From assembly GCA_015068975.1 (NCBI GenBank), contig SVJM01000009.1, positions 1 through 64,000 on the forward strand: 64,000 nt of DNA, written 5' to 3'. Source of the DNA: Oscillospiraceae bacterium. GTDB taxonomy: Bacteria > Bacillota > Clostridia > UMGS1810. The notes beneath the pieces are model-generated. The model was not told the DNA's origin and searched no databases. It worked only from the letters and a program-made list of their open reading frames with translations. The translations under genes and the position numbers were made by a program. Shown here piece by piece: positions 57,760 to 64,000 of this stretch (position 1 is the stretch's first letter; every line of letters begins with the position of its first letter).

Positions 57760-60111
57760 TTAATCAAGTGTGATTTCAAGGACATTTTCATATCCTTTGT
57801 GGAATGCAGCCATAACAGTTTTTGTCTTTCCGTTATGAGTTACTGTCACATCATAGTTTCCGTAGAAACCATTGATTGTACCTTCTCCCTTTGCATCAGT
57901 TTTTACCTTTGCATCGTGGGTAAAGCACTTATTATAATAAAGATCCAATATCTGCTCCCCTGCTTTGGTAAGAGAGTAATCATTATTGACAATTACTTTG
58001 TTTGATTTTTCGCCAGATTTTCTGTATCCCCAGAGACAAATTGTATTTATATGTTCATTTGCCAGAGCCATAATGAACATATCTCTGGCATAATTTGCAT
58101 CGTATATTTCATCACCTGAATATATGGTAAACTCTGTAAGGGCAATGTTTCCGCCATAAGTTTCTACAAGCTCATTGAACATCCTGTCAAATTCAGGAGC
58201 GGAAACCCATTTTGTTCCCAAATGACACTGAAAACCCAATGAATCAAATGTGTTTTCATTTTTAATAAAATTCTCTATTGCATTTTTATAATGAATTTTA
58301 TCTGTGTATATTCTGTTGCCCTCAAGATAGAAAAGCTCGGAATTTGGGTTCATCTCTCTTGCCCATTTAAAAATCTTGTCAAAATAATGAGGTCCTATAT
58401 TTCTGTATATACCTGTTTCAGTAGAGCCTTGTCCTGTGATAACCTCGTTGACAACATCCCACTGATAAATCTCTCCTGCAAATTTGTCAGAAACTTTGTA
58501 TATCCAGTCTTTTACTCTTGTATCCACATACTCTATATCATCATAATTATCCACAACATCTCTTGGAATAAGAATTGTAGGTGTGTTTGTCATATGATAA
58601 TCCATTATCATAGTATGGCCTCTTAAGTATATCATACCGTTGCTTCTTGCCACATTTACGATTTCTCTTGCTATCTTTCCGTCATCTTCTTCATATGGTC
58701 CCCATTTCATATTGTGCTCTACAACTGCACCATTGAAATACTTCGCCATATTTCTGTTGTATTCTTCATGGCCTTCTCTGTGTGGAAGCATTCCTGATCC
58801 AAGTGTTGTACCAAGGGGAAGTGCAGATTCAAACATATCGAAGTTTACATCTGCATCAGGAATCACATTTCCATCTTTATCCTTTACAACCACTTTGAAA
58901 TCGCCTTTTCTTACCTGGGGTATTCTTTCCAGTGCTTCCATTCTCCATGGAGAATCATTGGAATAATCTTCCCTGACTGAACCGTCATCTGAAGGCAACG
59001 GATAATCACCGAGGACTTGTTGACCGTAGTTTATAATCTGCACATCAGCAATATCTATTACCTGAGGAGCAAAACAGTAGCCCAGTCTTATAGCAAGCTC
59101 ATCATGAGAATCTGCATATTCAATAGGGAAATAGACGGTATGCCAGTTTTTTGTGATATAAGCAGGTTTAAAAAGAATCTTCTTGAAATTTCCGGTTTTA
59201 AGCTCCTGAATCTGAGGATATATCTGTCCCATACCTGCCTCACCGCCGTCAACAAGACGAAGCTTACAGGTGAAGAGAAGCTTATCTCCCGGCTGACATT
59301 TACCTTCAAGTGCGTTGCCAAAGCAAGCTACAAACTGATTTGTATTTTCAGGAACTATATCGGTATGTACTCTCATAGCCTCAGTAAATGTCTGACCTTC
59401 TACTGCTACCCTTTCGGCATAACCCCACTTAGTTTTGAGCTGATTTACACCCGGTTTTTCTATAGAAAAGTTATTAAGAAACTCTTCCGCAGAAAATACT
59501 GTATTTCCCACAGGCAAAAGTGACAATACATCATGGGGGATTTCTTCTATTTTCTCTTCTTCATAATAAATGATATCTTTTATATCATTAGACTTGGTAA
59601 ATTCCCTTGGGATCTCTCTGTGGAGTGTACTTGGAAGAAGAGCAAGTTTATCGGATACTGCAACCTTTGTAAGATAATCACTTGTGATTTCTACTGTTTT
59701 TGTGTCGCCATTCCAGTTAACATTCTCACCAAATGACTCAGCAATAAATCTTACAGGAACCATGGTTCTTCCATTTACAATGGTAGCAGGCACATCAAGT
59801 TTACTTTCCTGCTCAATTCCATCCACATAATATGTATCGGAATCGATTCTTAATTTGATATACTTTCTGTCACGGCTGCCTACAACAGTTCTTGTAGGTT
59901 CTATCCATGTGACTTCTGCACCAAGTGCTTCAAATATGGCACGCATAGGTACAAGTGTTCTGCCGTTTACTATAACAGGCATCACATCATAGGTCTGTTC
60001 TTTGCCGTTGATTACAACATTTATGCCATCATCTGCAAGAACCGACGTGGTAAAAGCAAAGGATGATATAATCATAACCAGGCAAATAAGCATTGATAAT
60101 ACTTTTTTCAT
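57760..60111 (-). CDS. Secreted GH10 endo-1,4-beta-xylanase with surface and CBM-like domains
   Basis: 783 aa from the ATG at 60111 (GAGGAGA eight bases upstream). It consists of a signal peptide (1-26), a copper-amine-oxidase-N domain (about 30-145), a CBM-like module (about 205-370, ending VIDIADVQIINYG), the GH10 catalytic domain (about 395-720) and a short C-terminal beta domain. Catalytic residues are Glu556 (acid/base, in WDVVNE) and Glu660 (nucleophile, in ALTEF); the GH10 substrate motif VEHNMKWGPYE is present. It cleaves the xylan backbone. First gene of a xylanase-partner unit that is duplicated to the right. Confidence 0.92.
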   Translation of the reverse strand: MKKVLSMLICLVMIISSFAFTTSVLADDGINVVINGKEQTYDVMPVIVNGRTLVPMRAIFEALGAEVTWIEPTRTVVGSRDRKYIKLRIDSDTYYVDGIEQESKLDVPATIVNGRTMVPVRFIAESFGENVNWNGDTKTVEITSDYLTKVAVSDKLALLPSTLHREIPREFTKSNDIKDIIYYEEEKIEEIPHDVLSLLPVGNTVFSAEEFLNNFSIEKPGVNQLKTKWGYAERVAVEGQTFTEAMRVHTDIVPENTNQFVACFGNALEGKCQPGDKLLFTCKLRLVDGGEAGMGQIYPQIQELKTGNFKKILFKPAYITKNWHTVYFPIEYADSHDELAIRLGYCFAPQVIDIADVQIINYGQQVLGDYPLPSDDGSVREDYSNDSPWRMEALERIPQVRKGDFKVVVKDKDGNVIPDADVNFDMFESALPLGTTLGSGMLPHREGHEEYNRNMAKYFNGAVVEHNMKWGPYEEDDGKIAREIVNVARSNGMIYLRGHTMIMDYHMTNTPTILIPRDVVDNYDDIEYVDTRVKDWIYKVSDKFAGEIYQWDVVNEVITGQGSTETGIYRNIGPHYFDKIFKWAREMNPNSELFYLEGNRIYTDKIHYKNAIENFIKNENTFDSLGFQCHLGTKWVSAPEFDRMFNELVETYGGNIALTEFTIYSGDEIYDANYARDMFIMALANEHINTICLWGYRKSGEKSNKVIVNNDYSLTKAGEQILDLYYNKCFTHDAKVKTDAKGEGTINGFYGNYDVTVTHNGKTKTVMAAFHKGYENVLEITLD

Positions 60112-60149
60112 ATTCATTTCTCCTCTTCTTAAAATTTATTTGTAATACT

Positions 60150-60229
60150 ATTATACACTATTAAAATCGTATATGTATATATACAAAATTGACATTTTGA
60201 CTATATTTTTTATACAATTTTGACATTTT
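60150..60229 (-). promoter_or_regulatory. Xylanase unit promoter with paired 19-bp direct repeats
   Basis: TATAAT lies at 60150-60155 (minus strand) with a poor -35 (ATACAT, 60173-60178). Just upstream, TATACAAAATTGACATTTT (60180-60198) and TATACAATTTTGACATTTT (60211-60229) match at 17 of 19 positions and start 31 bp apart, about three helical turns. Weak -35 plus adjoining repeats suggests an activator-dependent promoter. Confidence 0.65.
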
Positions 60230-60265
60230 TTGAGAATTGCTTTATGAGGACAGCATTATCAATGC

Positions 60266-60312
60266 ACAAAAAAACAGTGCAATAAATTTTTTTCACTAAA
60301 ATTTTTGCACTG
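60266..60312 (-). terminator. Terminator of the second partner-protein gene
   Basis: CAGTGCAA pairs with TTGCACTG (60275-60312, A/T-rich loop) and is followed by seven T on the minus strand. It lies 11 bp after the stop at 60323. Confidence 0.8.
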
Positions 60313-60322
60313 CTTTTATTTA

Positions 60323-61876
60323 TTATGGAGTCACTTTAAGTCCATTTGCTACTGCACCTTTTTCTACAATAATAGTAGAAGGAAGTGTGGTGATATCTAC
60401 ATCTTTTCCGTAGTTTATAATCTGAAGGTCCTTTATTTCCACTACCTGTTTCATAGCACCAAATCTGAATGCTGCAGAAACCATTTTGTCAAGGGCTTTA
60501 AACGGCATATATGCTGTAGTCCATTCACTTGTCACTTTTGTTCTTGCGAAAAGAGCTTTCGGACTATATTCTCCTTCTGCCTGAATCTGTGCTTTGATAT
60601 ATCCTTCGCCACCTTCTCCCCCATCTTTAAGACGCACTTTGAATGTAAGCATACATACATCATCCATATTCATCAAAGCTGCAAGTCCGCTTTTGTAGCT
60701 AACAATAACAGATGTGTCCTTTCCCGCTTCAGCTGATGTGATAACTGCTGCACCTTCCTCTGCTTTAAGAGATTTCGATTTGGTATTCAGCATATCAGAA
60801 GGTGTGACAACTACCTTGCCACCTTCAGGAAGGTTTGCATCCTTTGCAACTTCAGGTGCAACAACAGGTGCTGCCGGTGTAGTTGTTGTTTCTTCTTTCT
60901 TTGTTGTGGTAGAAGCTGCCTTGTCGATTACACCATTTGCAATTGCCTTATCTTCTGCGATAATTGTAGACGGAAGACTTTTTACATCAAAATCTTTTCC
61001 GTAGTTTGTAATCTGAAGATCCTTGATTTCCACTACCTGTTTCATAGCACCAAATCTGAATGCGGCACTCATCATTTTGTCAAGTGCCACAAAAGGCATA
61101 TATGCTGTAGTCCATTCCCCTGTCACCTTTGTTCTTGCAAAAAGGGCTTTTGGATTATGCTCGCCTTCTGCCTGAATCTGTGCCTTGATATATCCTTCAC
61201 CATTTTCTCCGTCAGATACAAGTCTTACCTTGAAAGAAAGCATACATACGTCGCCCTCCTTCATCATGCCTGAGAGTCCTGTTCTGTATGTAAGCATTAC
61301 AGAGGTGTCAGCGCCCTTCTCTGCTACTGTAACTGTAGCAATATTGCCATCAGACTTCATAGTTTTTGCTTTTGCATTAAGCAAGTCTTCAGGAAATACT
61401 ACAATCTGTCCACCTTCGGGAAGCTTGTCATCCTTGGGTGCTGCTTCCTTGGAATTGCCAATGACAACAGTCTTTGTATCTGCCTGCCATTCTACCTTAC
61501 AACCAAGGCTCTCTGCTATAAATCTTACAGGAACAAGGGTTCTTCCGTCGATTATCTGTGCAGGTACATCAAGATTTTTAGTTTCACCATTTACCTTAGC
61601 AGTGGTCTTTCCTACTGTAAGTGTAATAGCCACATCAGGAGTCTCTGCCACAACTGTCTTTGTCACATCTACCCATGTAATTTCAGCACCAAATGCTTCG
61701 AATATACCACGCATAGGCACCATTGTTCTGCCGTCGATAATCTGCGGCATAACATCAAAGGTCTTTGGTTCTGAATTGATAATAATCTTTATACCATCAT
61801 CTGCCAAAACAGAAAATGTAAACAAAGATGAAAGCATCAAAATAACCGTCAATAATAATGTTGTTATTCTTTTCAT
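60323..61876 (-). CDS. Secreted non-catalytic partner protein with two repeats
   Basis: 517 aa, a paralog of the 698-aa partner at 55649. It has a signal peptide (1-25), a copper-amine-oxidase-N domain (about 27-140) and two CBM-like repeats (about 151-310 and 348-517), separated by a linker rich in Thr, Glu, Pro and Ala (residues about 320-345). The N-terminal 140 residues and the final repeat are almost identical to the other partner; the difference is one repeat fewer. It begins 15 bp after the second GH10 gene and shares its transcript. No catalytic residues are recognised. Confidence 0.75.
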   Translation of the reverse strand: MKRITTLLLTVILMLSSLFTFSVLADDGIKIIINSEPKTFDVMPQIIDGRTMVPMRGIFEAFGAEITWVDVTKTVVAETPDVAITLTVGKTTAKVNGETKNLDVPAQIIDGRTLVPVRFIAESLGCKVEWQADTKTVVIGNSKEAAPKDDKLPEGGQIVVFPEDLLNAKAKTMKSDGNIATVTVAEKGADTSVMLTYRTGLSGMMKEGDVCMLSFKVRLVSDGENGEGYIKAQIQAEGEHNPKALFARTKVTGEWTTAYMPFVALDKMMSAAFRFGAMKQVVEIKDLQITNYGKDFDVKSLPSTIIAEDKAIANGVIDKAASTTTKKEETTTTPAAPVVAPEVAKDANLPEGGKVVVTPSDMLNTKSKSLKAEEGAAVITSAEAGKDTSVIVSYKSGLAALMNMDDVCMLTFKVRLKDGGEGGEGYIKAQIQAEGEYSPKALFARTKVTSEWTTAYMPFKALDKMVSAAFRFGAMKQVVEIKDLQIINYGKDVDITTLPSTIIVEKGAVANGLKVTP

Positions 61877-61891
61877 ATTATTTTTCTCCTT

Positions 61892-64000
61892 TTAGTCAAG
61901 TGTTATTTCAAGGACATTTTCATATCCTTTGTGGAATGCAGCCATAACAGTTTTTGTTTTTCCGTTATGAGTTACTGTCACATCATAATTTCCGTAGAAA
62001 CCGTTAATTGCACCTTCGCCATTTGCATCGGTTTTTACCTTTGCATCGTGGGTAAAGCACTTATTGTAGAAAAGATCCATCACTTGTTCACCAGCTTTGG
62101 TAAGAGTGTAGTCTGTATTTACCAAAGGTTTATTTGAGGTGGCTTTTGTTTTCTGGAATCCCCAGAAGAAAAATGTGTTTACATTTTCATTTGCAAGACA
62201 GGTGATAAGGAAATCTCTTGTATAATTTGCATCGTACACTTCATCCCCTGTATAAATGGTATACTCTGTAATTGCGATATTTCCACCATATTTGTTTACA
62301 AGCTCATTAAACATCTTTTCGTGCTCTGTAGGAGCAATCCACTGTGTACCGAAATGTGCCTGGAAGCCTAAGGAATCAAACTTGTTTTCGTTTTTGAAAA
62401 GATTATTTACAGCATTTGTGTACTGGATGTTTTTGTCATATATTCCACCGCCTTCAAGATAGAAAAGCTCGGAATCGGGGTTCATTTCTCTTGCCCACTT
62501 AAATATTTTGTCATAATAATGTGGTCCTACATTTCTGTAAATACCTGAATCGTGAGAACCTTCTCCTGTGATGATTTCATTTGCTACATCCCATTGATAT
62601 ATTTCTCCTGCAAACTTATCAGAAACTTTGTATATCCAGTCTTTTACTCTTGTATCCACATAGTTTATATCATCGTAGCTGTCAACAAGATCCTTTGGAA
62701 GAAGGATTGTAGGTGTGGCTGTCTTATGATAATCCATTATCATAGTATGACCTCTTAAGTAGATCATTCCGTTATTTCTTCCAATATTTACAAGCTCTCT
62801 TGCTCTCTTTCCGTCATCTTCTTCATATGGTCCCCATTTCATATTGTGCTCTACAACTGCACCATTGAAATATTTCCACATATTTTTATTGTGCTCATCT
62901 GACCCTTTGGTCTGCGGAAGATGGGGTGTATTTAAGATTGAGCCAAAAGGAATGGCGGATTCGAACATATCGAAGTTTACATCTGCATCGGGAATAACAT
63001 TGCCGTCCTTGTCCTTAACTACTACCTTGAAATCGCCTTTTCTTATCTTTTCGATTCTTCCAAGTGCTTCCTTTCTCCATGGAGCATCGTTCAGAAGCTC
63101 ATCCTTGATTTCTCCGTTATCTTCAGGAAGAACATAGTCGCCAAGAACCTGTGGTCCGTAGTTTATAAGCTTCACATCTGCAATATCTATTACCTGTGGA
63201 GCATAGCAATATCCGAACCTTATACTGAAGTTGTCATTTGCTTCTGTATATTCAATAGGGAAATAGATGGTATGCCAGTTTTTTGTAACAGTTACAGGCT
63301 TAAAGAGAATCTTCTTGAATTTCCCGGAAATAATCTCCTGAATCTGAGGATAGATCTGCCCTGCACCTGCCATTCCGCCTTCTACAAGACGAACCTTACA
63401 GGTAAAGAGAAGCTTGTCTCCCACATTACATTTACCTTCAAGTACATTGCCGTATGTTGATACAAATTTGTTTGTGGCTTCAGGTACCTTTTCGGTATGT
63501 ACTCTCATAGCCTCAGTAAATGACTGACCTTCAACAGTTACCTTTTCTGCATAACCCCACTCTGCTTTAAGGTTATTCTTACCCGCTTCTTCAAAAGAAA
63601 AATTGGTTATAAATTCTTCAGGAGTGAACAATACCTCTCCTGCAGGAAGCATTGACAGAATGTCCTGTGGGATATCTGCTTTTTTCTCTTCATCATAATA
63701 GATAATGTCATAAATATCATTTGACTTGGTAAATTCCCTTGGGATATCTCTGTGAAGTGTACTTGGAAGAAGAGCAAGTTTATCGGATACTGCAACCTTA
63801 TTAAGATAATCACTTGTGATTTCTACTGTTCTTGTGTCATTATTCCAGTTAACCTTCTCACCAAATGACTCTGCAATAAATCTTACAGGCACCATAGTTC
63901 TTCCGTTTACGATAGTAGCAGGTACATCAAGCTTCTTTTCCTGTTCAATTCCATCCACATAATATGTATCGGAATCGATTCTCAGCTTTATATACTTTCT
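61892..64000 (-). CDS. Secreted GH10 endo-xylanase, second copy (5'-truncated by window edge)
   Basis: 703 residues are visible; the frame is open to the window edge, so the signal peptide and start of the copper-amine-oxidase-N domain are missing. The remaining order is the end of the surface domain (GRTMVPVRFIAESFGEKV), a CBM-like module, GH10 with WDVANE (acid/base Glu) and AITEY (nucleophile Glu), and the short C-terminal beta domain, which is identical over its last 40 residues to the first xylanase. Paralogous to the gene at 57760 throughout. Divergence is highest in the loop after the CBM-like module, so substrate preference may differ. Confidence 0.92.
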   Translation of the reverse strand, partial: RKYIKLRIDSDTYYVDGIEQEKKLDVPATIVNGRTMVPVRFIAESFGEKVNWNNDTRTVEITSDYLNKVAVSDKLALLPSTLHRDIPREFTKSNDIYDIIYYDEEKKADIPQDILSMLPAGEVLFTPEEFITNFSFEEAGKNNLKAEWGYAEKVTVEGQSFTEAMRVHTEKVPEATNKFVSTYGNVLEGKCNVGDKLLFTCKVRLVEGGMAGAGQIYPQIQEIISGKFKKILFKPVTVTKNWHTIYFPIEYTEANDNFSIRFGYCYAPQVIDIADVKLINYGPQVLGDYVLPEDNGEIKDELLNDAPWRKEALGRIEKIRKGDFKVVVKDKDGNVIPDADVNFDMFESAIPFGSILNTPHLPQTKGSDEHNKNMWKYFNGAVVEHNMKWGPYEEDDGKRARELVNIGRNNGMIYLRGHTMIMDYHKTATPTILLPKDLVDSYDDINYVDTRVKDWIYKVSDKFAGEIYQWDVANEIITGEGSHDSGIYRNVGPHYYDKIFKWAREMNPDSELFYLEGGGIYDKNIQYTNAVNNLFKNENKFDSLGFQAHFGTQWIAPTEHEKMFNELVNKYGGNIAITEYTIYTGDEVYDANYTRDFLITCLANENVNTFFFWGFQKTKATSNKPLVNTDYTLTKAGEQVMDLFYNKCFTHDAKVKTDANGEGAINGFYGNYDVTVTHNGKTKTVMAAFHKGYENVLEITLD

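Noticed and set aside
61185-61895. A 236-codon open frame on the plus strand opposite the second partner-protein gene
   Set aside because: It is the complement of a well-supported secreted protein with a signal peptide and conserved domain. Similar open frames appear opposite every repeat of the same family, which points to codon bias and not to a gene.

Overview
The window comes from an AT-rich, endospore-forming Firmicute of the Clostridia type. The evidence is a spoIVA gene, an infC-rpmI-rplT operon behind an attenuator leader, HPr with both regulatory phosphorylation sites, a methionine synthase with its reactivation domain on a separate gene, and secreted proteins carrying 'copper amine oxidase N-terminal' domains and an S-layer homology region. 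The gene content is that of a plant-polysaccharide degrader. No tRNA, rRNA, CRISPR array, transposase or phage gene was seen.

Layout. 1-4.6 kb: an amino-sugar operon (two Gfo/Idh/MocA dehydrogenases, nagB, nagA; nagA runs off the left edge) with a divergent AraC regulator. 4.6-7.8 kb: a kinase-like P-loop gene, a PHP hydrolase and a GH127-type arabinofuranosidase in one operon. 7.9-14.6 kb: a secreted YcdB/SLH protein, spoIVA with a candidate sigma-E promoter, and an acyl-CoA synthetase next to an E2-like acyltransferase. 14.7-21.3 kb: a 998-aa glycoside hydrolase, an arabinose/fucose-type isomerase, an AraC regulator and a KDG-kinase-like gene. 21.4-29.1 kb: housekeeping genes (DUF1846, uvrC, HPr, a SpoU-type methyltransferase, rplT, rpmI, infC) and a MORN-repeat protein. 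29.4-48.2 kb: four tandem genes for secreted proteins of about 1500 aa, each with four beta-sandwich-like modules, a sialate-O-acetylesterase-type SGNH esterase and a C-terminal module. 48.2-55.3 kb: an acyl-ACP thioesterase and a glutamate-cysteine-ligase-like gene, an SdpI/SdpR pair, and metF, the MetH activation gene and metH. 55.6-64 kb: two tandem copies of a two-gene unit, a GH10 xylanase followed by a non-catalytic multi-module partner; the second xylanase runs off the right edge.

How the parts fit. The esterase array and the xylanase/partner units look like parts of one extracellular (acetyl-)xylan attack. GH127, the isomerase, the 998-aa hydrolase and the kinases would handle side chains and released sugars. 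These roles are inferred from families.

The most unusual features are as follows. (1) The four-gene giant-esterase array is a patchwork of duplication and gene conversion. (2) The duplicated xylanase/non-catalytic-partner unit has 19-bp direct repeats upstream. (3) A roughly 300-bp hairpin-rich intergenic element occurs three times, and a divergent relative keeps its architecture with different stems. (4) Two promoters share a single palindrome between the isomerase and AraC genes. (5) A near-consensus promoter sits exactly between two palindromes upstream of sdpR. (6) infC appears to start with ATC behind an L20-type attenuator.
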